Assembly: GCA_002361955.1 (NCBI GenBank)
Contig: DESK01000001.1
Location: 39,478 to 50,998 of the forward strand
Direction: 5' to 3'
Origin: Lachnospiraceae bacterium UBA3316
GTDB lineage: Bacteria; Bacillota; Clostridia; Lachnospirales; Lachnospiraceae
DNA: 11,521 nt
The notes below the pieces were generated by a model that worked only from the letters and a program-made list of their open reading frames with translations, did no database searches and was not told where the DNA came from. The position numbers were made by a program, and so were the translations under genes. Below are positions 6,401 to 11,513 of the stretch, in pieces (position 1 is the stretch's first letter; every line of letters begins with the position of its first letter).

Positions 6401-6947
6401 TATCAAACAGGGAAAGGATTCCGGCTGAGATCCGGCCTGCCACCGGCAGCACGGAGGAAAGCCTGGCCGTTTGGAGGGTCAGATGGGCATAGCGGCCGGA
6501 GGCCCCCACAATCCCTGTGATGAAGATATCCCCGGTGGATTCCAGGGTTTTCTGTACGCCGGCTCCGGGGGTGAGGCTCCCCTGTCCCAGGGTGATGTAC
6601 CCCAGATGCTCCGGGACGCCCAGGGAGGCGTCGATGGCGATCAGGGGCTCTTCCGGGTGGTGCGCCCGTATGGCTTCCAGTACAGAGCTTAAATTTAAAG
6701 CATGAACAGGCACTTCAAGCGTTCCGTAGACAGGCAGACTGTCCCGGAACGCTTCTTTTAGTCTGGAGCCTATGATGGGCCCCAGGCTGTCTCCCGTGAC
6801 GCGGTCGCTTCCGATACACAGGAAGACCGGCGTGGCGCGCGGCTTCGGGCAGCGGCGCAGCAGGGAGGCCAGGCGGCGCTCCACCAAGAGGGCCGCGTTT
6901 TCTTTTTTAGAGTCTATATAGTACACTTTCTCATCGAAACCAAGCAT
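6270..6947 (-). CDS. yyaC: YyaC-like sporulation protein (GPR protease-related fold), apparently extended by loss of its stop
   Basis: The 225-residue product carries the YyaC/DUF1256 signature: C44-IGSDRVTGDSLGP with Asp53, and L-I-A-IDASLG with Asp106. These positions correspond to the two catalytic aspartates of the germination protease GPR, to which this family is related; its exact role in spores is not established. The start at 6947 has AAAGGG 8 nt upstream. Its leader resembles that of the gene at 8688 (17 of 19 bases identical). An in-frame ATG at 6968 with AAGGA upstream is a valid alternative. The conserved part ends near residue 181 (GILSLF). The remaining ~44 residues are Arg/Pro-rich and simply antisense to the transketolase gene. 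A TGA at 6405-6403 lies in a neighbouring frame 3 bp beyond the transketolase stop, suggesting a one-base frameshift (real or sequencing). Confidence 0.85.
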   Translation of the reverse strand: MLGFDEKVYYIDSKKENAALLVERRLASLLRRCPKPRATPVFLCIGSDRVTGDSLGPIIGSRLKEAFRDSLPVYGTLEVPVHALNLSSVLEAIRAHHPEEPLIAIDASLGVPEHLGYITLGQGSLTPGAGVQKTLESTGDIFITGIVGASGRYAHLTLQTARLSSVLPVAGRISAGILSLFDTTRSEMPLPGCKRLRHPGRICAEELLPDRIPHIHRGFRSSLPW

Positions 6948-7101
6948 AGTCTTGTCCCTTTCCCCCATATTTGCAGTCCTTAGGCATATGCAGCGGCTTC
7001 GCCGTCAGGCCAAAGGCAGCCGGTGTTTTTTTAAGTCTATCCGGAAAAAGGCAAAAGTATTCATCCCTGTTCAAACTCATTTCAACACGTATCGGAATGG
7101 G

Positions 7102-7139
7102 GGAAAACTGTCGGAAATATCTGGAAAATTTCAGGAAAA
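7102..7139 (+). other. Phased A-tracts upstream of the LysM protein promoter, in the intergenic stretch 6948-7287
   Basis: GGAAAA or GGAAAT occurs at 7102, 7113, 7123 and 7134, so the A-runs are spaced 11, 10 and 11 bp apart, about one helical turn. Such phasing bends DNA. The array ends about 40 bp before the -10 of the next gene. The rest of this intergenic stretch holds the start regions of the two divergent genes; I see no further gene in it. Confidence 0.5.
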
Positions 7140-7175
7140 TCCTTCCACGGATTGCTAAATTTTGCGGAAGGGACA

Positions 7176-7184
7176 TGCTATGAT
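7176..7184 (+). promoter_or_regulatory. Extended -10 promoter for the LysM membrane protein gene
   Basis: TGC followed by TATGAT at 7179-7184 forms an extended -10. No good -35 is visible at 16-18 nt spacing, which fits an extended -10 promoter helped by the upstream A-tracts. The 15 bases TATGATAATGCCGCA recur with one change at the promoter of the next gene (8627-8641). The leader would be about 97 nt. Confidence 0.5.
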
Positions 7185-7287
7185 AATGCCGCACTTGAAA
7201 ACAAGGAGCTGTCTTACGGCAGGCGCAGGGCCGCAGGACAGAGGGAAGGCAGTGCGTATTGGACAGAGTAAAGGAGAGTACAGAGAA

Positions 7288-8574
7288 ATGATTGAGATGG
7301 TCTATAAGGGAAAAGATGGAGCAAAAAATGAGGAGAAAAAGCTGCCTAAAAATGTCCGGCAAATCGGGGAGGCCGGAAAAGGCAAGAGAATTTACCTGGA
7401 GGACTATGCAGTAACGTATCTGCATCAGGTGGAGGCTGCAGTACTTCTGGGAAATATCTGGGAGAAAGAGGGCGTTCGATACATTTTTGTTCATGGAGCG
7501 ATACAGGCGTCGGATCCCGCCTTTGAGCAGGATATCTGGGAAGAGATTTACAGGGACGCCAGGACATACTTCCCGGACAGCGAGATTTTAGGGTGGTCTA
7601 TGCAGTCGGCGGAATCGGTAGATCCCCTAGAATCCGGGATCAACCAGATCTATAAGACACATTTTGACAGGGAGGATACGGTGCTTCTCATCCATGAGCC
7701 TGCGGAGAAGGAAGACACGGTATTTGTGGAGGAAAACGGCTCCCTGAAAAAATCCGGTGGATATTTTGTGTATTATGATAAGAACCTGTCCATGCAGGAG
7801 TATATGGTGAGCAGGAACACAGGAAAATCTGTGGAGCAGGAGCAGACGGCGCCGGATAAGGCGATTAAAAATTTCAGAAAGCGTTCTGAAGAAAAGAAGG
7901 ACAAGCAGGAAAAAGAAAAGGCCGTGGAAAAGCAGCCGAAAAATACACGTTTTCTGTATGCGGCAAGCACGTTTCTGGTACTGGCCGTGATGGTGATCGC
8001 CGTAACGATGATCAGCAATTATGATAAAATGAAAACGATGGAAATGGCGCTCTCAACCATCGTGGGGAGTACGGAGCAGGCGGCTCCCGCGAATGCCCCG
8101 GTGAGAGAAACGGCGGCCCCGGGCGAACAGGAGCAGGCGGTGAAAACAGCGGAGACGGCAGAGGAGACAGCTGCTGCTGCGGAGCGTGAGACAAAGGCGG
8201 ACGCCCAGAGCGCCAGTGTGCAGAATGCTGTATCTGCCGGGGAGAAGGGGCAGCAGACCCAGGAGGCAGGGAAGGATGGACAGGCACAGGGGACGGCAGG
8301 ACGTTCCGGGCTTTCCGGGAGCGGCCTGGCTGCCCTGGGAGAATCGGGAGCCCCTGACGGAGAGAAAGGCCAGGCGGCAGGCGGAGAGGAAGCGGAGGCT
8401 TCCGCCCAGGTGCGCCCCACACAGGCCTTTTATACGGTGAAGGACGGAGATACGCTGGTGGACATTTGCCGCATGTATTATGGGACAGACGATAAGCTGG
8501 ACGCCCTTTGCAGCTTTAACGGCATCACGGATCCCAACAGCATCGTTCCGGGGCAGAAGATCAAGCTTCCGTAG
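7288..8574 (+). CDS. Single-pass membrane protein: MPN/JAMM-like cytoplasmic domain, stalk, C-terminal LysM
   Basis: The 428-residue product has four parts. Residues 34-173 resemble the MPN (JAB1) fold: the helix-strand start IYLEDYAVTYLHQ, A51-VLLGNIWE, Y65-IFVHGAI, W84-EEIYRDARTYFPDSEILGW103, S116-GIN119, and the late strand GGYFVYYDKN-MQEYM. The JAMM metal site is absent (see findings). A charged linker (190-220) leads to a membrane helix at about 221-243. An Ala/Glu/Gly/Gln-rich stalk (260-378) follows, then LysM at about 380-428 (YTVKDGDTLVDICRMYYG ... PGQKIKLP). This predicts the N-terminus inside and peptidoglycan binding outside. The start at 7288 follows AAAGGAG (7270-7276); upstream in-frame starts fall inside the promoter. 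It precedes a DUF5711-like gene. The LysM call is firm; the MPN relation is by eye; the cellular role is unknown. Confidence 0.85.
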   Translation: MIEMVYKGKDGAKNEEKKLPKNVRQIGEAGKGKRIYLEDYAVTYLHQVEAAVLLGNIWEKEGVRYIFVHGAIQASDPAFEQDIWEEIYRDARTYFPDSEILGWSMQSAESVDPLESGINQIYKTHFDREDTVLLIHEPAEKEDTVFVEENGSLKKSGGYFVYYDKNLSMQEYMVSRNTGKSVEQEQTAPDKAIKNFRKRSEEKKDKQEKEKAVEKQPKNTRFLYAASTFLVLAVMVIAVTMISNYDKMKTMEMALSTIVGSTEQAAPANAPVRETAAPGEQEQAVKTAETAEETAAAAERETKADAQSASVQNAVSAGEKGQQTQEAGKDGQAQGTAGRSGLSGSGLAALGESGAPDGEKGQAAGGEEAEASAQVRPTQAFYTVKDGDTLVDICRMYYGTDDKLDALCSFNGITDPNSIVPGQKIKLP

Positions 8575-8603
8575 AAAAAATGTGGATGCACCGAAGGACA
8601 ACT

Positions 8604-8632
8604 TTGACGAAGCAGGAGGACTGTGTTATGAT
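8604..8632 (+). promoter_or_regulatory. Housekeeping promoter for the DUF5711-like gene and cvpA
   Basis: TTGACG (8604-8609) lies exactly 17 nt before TATGAT (8627-8632), which also carries an extended -10 TG (8624-8625). The -10 and start-site bases almost duplicate those of the upstream gene. No terminator is visible between 8574 and this promoter, so both read-through and new initiation are possible. Confidence 0.75.
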
Positions 8633-8687
8633 AATACCGCAAACGTAAAACGGTGAGCGGGACATTCCTGCGGAAAGATACAAGACT

Positions 8688-9947
8688 ATGTCATTTTTAA
8701 AAAATAAAATTAAAAAGTACAGAGAAGTAAAAGAAAAAATCGACGAGGAAGACCTCCTGGATCTGGATATGGCGGAGGAGCCGGAATCTCTGGAAGAGGA
8801 GAAGGAGAAGCTTTGGACGAAGCTTGGGCGGCACCGCCGCTCTATCCGAAAGCACAGGCTTCTGTTTATCGGAGTTTTTTGCCTTCTCCTGATCAGCGGC
8901 CTGCTGTTTCTCTATTTATATGTGGGGACGGATTACTCGGTTCTTAGCCGGGAGGAGCGCTCAGATATCAGCGGAACCATTTATACGGAGTTCGGGGAGA
9001 ATTTCTTAAAGTGCAGCTCAGACGGCGTCACCTGCCTGGCGGGAAGCGGAAGCGTACTGTGGAACAGTACCTTCAATATGCAGAGTCCCATGATTAACAT
9101 CTGCGGAACCACGGCGGCTGTGGCTGACCAACAGGGAACACAAATCCATATTTTCAATGAGAGCGGGCAGATCGGCCAGTTCCAGACGTCCCTGCCCATC
9201 GAGAAGGTGCGCGTGGCCAGGCAGGGCGTGGTGGCCGCTGTGCTGAGTGATGGAGATGTTACCTGGATTAATTTTTATGACAGCCAGGGGAAAGAGATCG
9301 CCAAGACGAGAACCTCCCTGGGAGAGTACGGGTACCCGCTGGATGTGGCTCTCTCCCCGGACGGCATGAAGATCCTGGTATCTTATCTGCGCGTGACCCA
9401 GGGCATCATGAATACAAGGGTGTGCTTTTATAATTTTGACTCCGTGGGACAGACGGAGCTGAATAATATGGTGACAGAGCAGACGTATGACAATACGGTG
9501 GCGCCGGAGGTATTCTTTATTGACCAGGATACGTCGGTGGTTCTTTTGAGCAATGGGTTCAGCCTGTTTAAGGGAAGGCAGGTGCCGGAACAGAAAAAGA
9601 AGGTGGAGTTTGAGTCGGAGATCCTGAGCGCCTTCCACGATGGGGAGTATTTTGGTTTTATCTTCAAAAGTGACAAGGAGGAGCATAAGTACAAGATGCT
9701 GATCTATAACGCTGCCGGCAGACAGGTCGCAAAGACGTATTTCGACCTGGAGTACAAGCAGGTAAAGCTCAGGGGCGGCCGCCTGATCCTCTTTAACGAC
9801 AGAAATTTTGAAATCTACAATACCAGAGGACGGAGAAGGTTTTCCGGCACCTATGATAAGGCGATCCAGGATATTATTAAGGTGAAGGGCTTTCAAAAAT
9901 ATGTGGTTCTCACACAGAACCATGTGACTACGGTTAGGTTAAAATAG
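8688..9947 (+). CDS. DUF5711-like single-pass membrane protein with beta-rich outer domain
   Basis: The 419-residue product starts with an acidic, lysine-rich cytoplasmic stretch (1-57), has one membrane helix at about 58-79 (LLFIGVFCLLLISGLLFLYL), and a large external part of about 335 residues. That part is made of repeated beta-strand blades (for example TWINFYDSQGKEIAK, MKILVSYLRV, VCFYNFDS, KMLIYNAAGRQVAK, LILFNDRNFEIYNTRGR), like a beta-propeller. This matches my recollection of the DUF5711 family, whose function is unknown. No catalytic motif is seen. The start ATG at 8688 has only a weak ribosome binding site (GGAAAGA, 9 nt upstream), unlike its neighbours. The gene is followed after 9 bp by a CvpA family gene, so the two are co-transcribed. 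Confidence 0.85.
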   Translation: MSFLKNKIKKYREVKEKIDEEDLLDLDMAEEPESLEEEKEKLWTKLGRHRRSIRKHRLLFIGVFCLLLISGLLFLYLYVGTDYSVLSREERSDISGTIYTEFGENFLKCSSDGVTCLAGSGSVLWNSTFNMQSPMINICGTTAAVADQQGTQIHIFNESGQIGQFQTSLPIEKVRVARQGVVAAVLSDGDVTWINFYDSQGKEIAKTRTSLGEYGYPLDVALSPDGMKILVSYLRVTQGIMNTRVCFYNFDSVGQTELNNMVTEQTYDNTVAPEVFFIDQDTSVVLLSNGFSLFKGRQVPEQKKKVEFESEILSAFHDGEYFGFIFKSDKEEHKYKMLIYNAAGRQVAKTYFDLEYKQVKLRGGRLILFNDRNFEIYNTRGRRRFSGTYDKAIQDIIKVKGFQKYVVLTQNHVTTVRLK

Positions 9948-9956
9948 GGTGACGGA

Positions 9957-10655
9957 ATGAATGCATTTACCATAGTGGTGCTGCTGGTTCTGGCGGCATT
10001 CGCCTTAAACGGCTGGCGCAGAGGCTTTGTCAGGGTATGTACTCATATGTTCTTCTTTCTGGGCTCGTCAGTGCTCGTCTATTTTATGACGCCCTATATC
10101 AGCGACGCGTTAAAGGAGTATACGCCGGTCTATGCCCTGATCGAGGAGGGCTGCCGGGATATGATCGGAGAGGGAGCGGCGGGCCAGGAGGACTCAAAAC
10201 TGGGGCAGAAGCAGTTTCTCGAGGGCCTTGGCCTTCCGGAGATTCTGGAAAAGCAGCTGATCGGCGGAAACAATAAGGACAGGCGGGGGGAGCTGGGAAG
10301 CACAGACTTTACCGATTATCTGGCAGGGTATCTGGCGGGGCTGATCTTGAATATCCTCACCTTTGTGGTCACGCTGGTGATCGTTCACCTGATCCTGCGA
10401 ATGACGATCTGTACCCTGAACAATCTGTCAAAGCTTCCGGTGCTCCACAGCGTAAACAAGACCCTCGGCATGGTTTGCGGGCTGGCCCAGGGGCTGCTGG
10501 CGGTATGGCTGGCCTTTTTGGTGATCACCGCGTTTAGCAGCACGGAGACAGGGCGAAAGCTTATGGCCATGATCCATGAGAGCCCCGTGCTGGAGTTTCT
10601 GTATAATATGAATATTTTTCTGGAATATTTGCTGCAGATTGTGTCCGGCAAGTGA
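9957..10655 (+). CDS. CvpA family integral membrane protein
   Basis: The 232-residue product has the CvpA (colicin V production) layout: an N-terminal helix, the conserved G19-WRRGFVR turn, a second helix (about 31-45), a hydrophilic insert (about 55-118), then a long helix at 121-147. It closes with the family motif around L160-PVLHSVNKTLGMVCGLAQGLLAVWLAF leading into the last helix. The molecular role of CvpA proteins is not settled; they affect envelope integrity and secretion in several bacteria. The start at 9957 lies 9 bp after the upstream stop, with AGGGTGACGGA overlapping that stop as ribosome binding site, so translation is likely coupled. No obvious terminator follows; the tRNA promoter starts about 50 bp later. 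Confidence 0.88.
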   Translation: MNAFTIVVLLVLAAFALNGWRRGFVRVCTHMFFFLGSSVLVYFMTPYISDALKEYTPVYALIEEGCRDMIGEGAAGQEDSKLGQKQFLEGLGLPEILEKQLIGGNNKDRRGELGSTDFTDYLAGYLAGLILNILTFVVTLVIVHLILRMTICTLNNLSKLPVLHSVNKTLGMVCGLAQGLLAVWLAFLVITAFSSTETGRKLMAMIHESPVLEFLYNMNIFLEYLLQIVSGK

Positions 10656-10659
10656 ATTC

Positions 10660-10690
10660 TTTGAAAGATCTTTGAAAGAAAATTGAAAGA
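10660..10690 (+). repeat. Three 9-bp direct repeats with an 11-bp period upstream of the tRNA promoter
   Basis: TTTGAAAGA occurs at 10660-10668 and 10671-10679, and ATTGAAAGA at 10682-10690. The period is exactly 11 bp, and more A-runs follow up to 10701. The array ends 16 bp before the -35 of the tRNA-Thr promoter, where it could act as a bent UP-element or a protein-binding array. Confidence 0.7.
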
Positions 10691-10706
10691 AAATGTAAAA
10701 ATGGGA

Positions 10707-10735
10707 TTGACAAGCCAGCGTCTATGTGTTAGAAT
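10707..10735 (+). promoter_or_regulatory. Promoter of tRNA-Thr
   Basis: A perfect TTGACA (10707-10712) is followed after 17 nt by TAGAAT (10730-10735). The tRNA 5' end lies about 26 nt after the predicted start site. Confidence 0.85.
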
Positions 10736-10767
10736 CCTTAATTGTAGCGATGATTTATCACGCACAA

Positions 10768-10840
10768 GCTGATGTGGCACAGGTGGTAGCGCACCTCATT
10801 GGTAGTGAGGAGGTCACGGGTCCGAGTCCCGTCATCAGCT
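10768..10840 (+). tRNA. tRNA-Thr (anticodon GGT)
   Basis: A full cloverleaf can be drawn. The acceptor stem pairs GCTGATG (10768-10774) with CATCAGC (10833-10839), with discriminator T. The anticodon stem pairs CCTCA with TGAGG around TTGGTAG, giving anticodon GGT (10801-10803), which reads ACC/ACU threonine codons. The T stem pairs ACGGG with CCCGT. No CCA is encoded. Two oddities are visible: the D stem pairs GCAC with GCGC, leaving an A.C mismatch at 12-23, and the T loop reads TCCGAGT, so position 55 is C rather than the nearly universal U (pseudouridine). Confidence 0.95.
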
Positions 10841-10847
10841 TTATTTG

Positions 10848-10892
10848 AAAAGTACCGGAAACCCTTATAAATGCTGGGTATCCAGTACTTTT
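10848..10892 (+). terminator. Terminator of tRNA-Thr
   Basis: AAAAGTAC (10848-10855) pairs with GTACTTTT (10885-10892), with further GG/CC and ACCC/GGGT pairing inside the loop, and ends in a run of five T before CGC. It starts 7 bp after the tRNA 3' end. Confidence 0.75.
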
Positions 10893-10957
10893 TCGCTTTG
10901 TATGTTGATTTTATAACTGGTCGAAACGGACTGAAGCAGCCTGAAATTCTCTCAAAG

Positions 10958-10976
10958 AGTAGTCAAAAAGTAGTCA
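10958..10976 (+). repeat. Pair of AGTAGTCA direct repeats 11 bp apart
   Basis: AGTAGTCA occurs at 10958-10965 and again at 10969-10976, one helical turn apart, in a noncoding stretch (10893-11000) where I see no gene. Short phased direct repeats near a tRNA 3' end are typical of tyrosine-integrase arm sites, but the assignment is an inference. Confidence 0.4.
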
Positions 10977-11000
10977 GCGCTTCCGGCCGGTTTTTGCTGT

Positions 11001-11029
11001 TTGACAAATTTTTATCCATAGACTATAAT
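11001..11029 (+). promoter_or_regulatory. Perfect-consensus promoter of the antisense RNA
   Basis: TTGACA (11001-11006), exactly 17 nt, then TATAAT (11024-11029): a full match to the housekeeping consensus at ideal spacing. It drives no protein gene with a ribosome binding site, only a short structured transcript that ends at the next hairpin, as expected for a strongly expressed regulatory RNA. Confidence 0.85.
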
Positions 11030-11035
11030 ATACTT

Positions 11036-11140
11036 AACAAGACAGCCAGTAAGGGAGGTCAAGGCTCCCCGTCCTGGCGAATATCTAGCTAAGAAATAGC
11101 CGTTTACTTTTTCCAGGAGCAACGGCTATTTCTTATATAT
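11036..11140 (+). ncRNA. Putative antitoxin antisense RNA (type I module)
   Basis: The RNA is expected to start about 7 nt after the perfect -10 and to end in the hairpin at 11090-11135, giving roughly 100 nt. It can fold a 5' hairpin: GCCAG (11045-11049) with CTGGC (11074-11078), and inside it GGGAG (11053-11057) with CTCCC (11065-11069). It ends by overlapping the 3' end of the convergent small hydrophobic peptide gene, so it is complementary to the 3' untranslated part and last codons of that message. This is the arrangement of TxpA/RatA and BsrG/SR4. No protein frame with a ribosome binding site lies in it. Ends are predicted, not measured. Confidence 0.6.
11090..11135. terminator. Shared bidirectional hairpin terminator of toxin and antisense RNA
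   Basis: TAAGAAATAGCCGTT (11090-11104) and AACGGCTATTTCTTA (11121-11135) form a perfect 15-bp stem with a 16-nt loop. T-rich bases at the end of the stem follow a G/C core in both directions. The toxin stop codon (11133-11135) is in the stem. Confidence 0.75.
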
Positions 11141-11207
11141 AGTTCAGAATGGCTACGATCAAACTGGCGGTTGCTAGAATAATCATGAATTTCTCATATG
11201 TACTCAT
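11133..11207 (-). CDS. Small hydrophobic peptide, putative type I (holin-like/TxpA-BsrG-like) toxin
   Basis: The frame encodes only 24 residues. It begins MSTYEKFM, followed by a hydrophobic stretch of about 15 residues (IILATASLIVAIL) long enough to enter a membrane, and ends NYI. The MSTYE start recalls TxpA-type and 'putative holin-like toxin' peptides of Firmicutes. GAGGGG ends 6 nt before the chosen ATG at 11207, a strong ribosome binding site; an in-frame ATG two codons earlier (11213) overlaps that site. An extended -10 lies about 65 bp upstream. A convergent, strongly promoted RNA overlaps the 3' end. These together support a type I toxin that depolarises or disturbs the membrane when the antisense RNA fails. 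Unlike many relatives it lacks a charged C-terminal tail. Toxicity is inferred, not shown. Confidence 0.7.
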   Translation of the reverse strand: MSTYEKFMIILATASLIVAILNYI

Positions 11208-11271
11208 AAGCATCCCCTCTCTTTAAGAATCAGGGCGAGGAACCGCAGCTGCTCTACTGGCTGCCCGGGGA

Positions 11272-11280
11272 AGTATATCA
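11272..11280 (-). promoter_or_regulatory. Extended -10 promoter of the small peptide gene
   Basis: On the minus strand TGA precedes TATACT (11277-11272), a five-of-six -10 with the extended TG. No -35 is evident. The leader would be about 55-60 nt and includes a possible GGGC/GCCC hairpin (11233-11236 with 11263-11266). Confidence 0.4.
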
Positions 11281-11282
11281 TG

Positions 11283-11513
11283 CTACTGGCCTTCCGGTAT
11301 GTTTGGTTTACCTTCGTGGGTAGTTTGGACAACATAAGGAGAGTCTTGCTTAGCAACTATCGAGTATGTGCTGGGATTTAAATGATATATTGCATTGTCT
11401 TCGCTAAAGTCTTTTTTACTTTCTAATTTTTTGATAAGGGTATCTTTTTCATCTAGAGCGGTTACTCTGGAAGCTTCCCGATCTAATATTATAGTTAATC
11501 CCAGATTATTCAC
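11283..11513 (-). CDS. Short AT-rich reading frame of unknown function, possibly a gene fragment
   Basis: The frame encodes 76 residues starting MNNLGLTIILDREAS and ending with a Pro/Gly/Asn-rich tail; I recognise no domain. It is bounded upstream by an in-frame TGA directly before the ATG. The few visible bases ahead (up to 11521) contain no ribosome binding site. Either it is reached by reinitiation from an upstream gene ending at that TGA, or the TGA is a premature stop that has cut a longer gene whose 3' part this is. Codon choice (AAT, ATA, TTA, AAA) is AT-rich, unlike the GC-richer genes to the left, consistent with foreign origin. Its stop lies 3 bp from the peptide gene's promoter. 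Confidence 0.35.
   Translation of the reverse strand: MNNLGLTIILDREASRVTALDEKDTLIKKLESKKDFSEDNAIYHLNPSTYSIVAKQDSPYVVQTTHEGKPNIPEGQ

Noticed and set aside
5459..6406. Minus-strand frame of 315 codons opposite the transketolase C-terminal subunit
   Set aside because: It is the antisense shadow of a well-supported gene in a GC-rich region, with no family features.
6969..7070. Sigma-F/G promoter for the yyaC-like gene
   Set aside because: A GAATA -35 match exists on the minus strand near 7060, but no -10 with enough matches lies at correct spacing.
7162..7287. Upstream extension of the LysM protein by 42 codons
   Set aside because: It begins at TTG within the promoter region, is not protein-like, and AAAGGAG at 7270-7276 points to the ATG at 7288.
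8012..8601. Three long minus-strand frames opposite the stalk of the LysM protein
   Set aside because: They arise from the GC-rich low-complexity Ala/Glu/Gly stalk; Pro/Ser/Arg-rich products without start signals.
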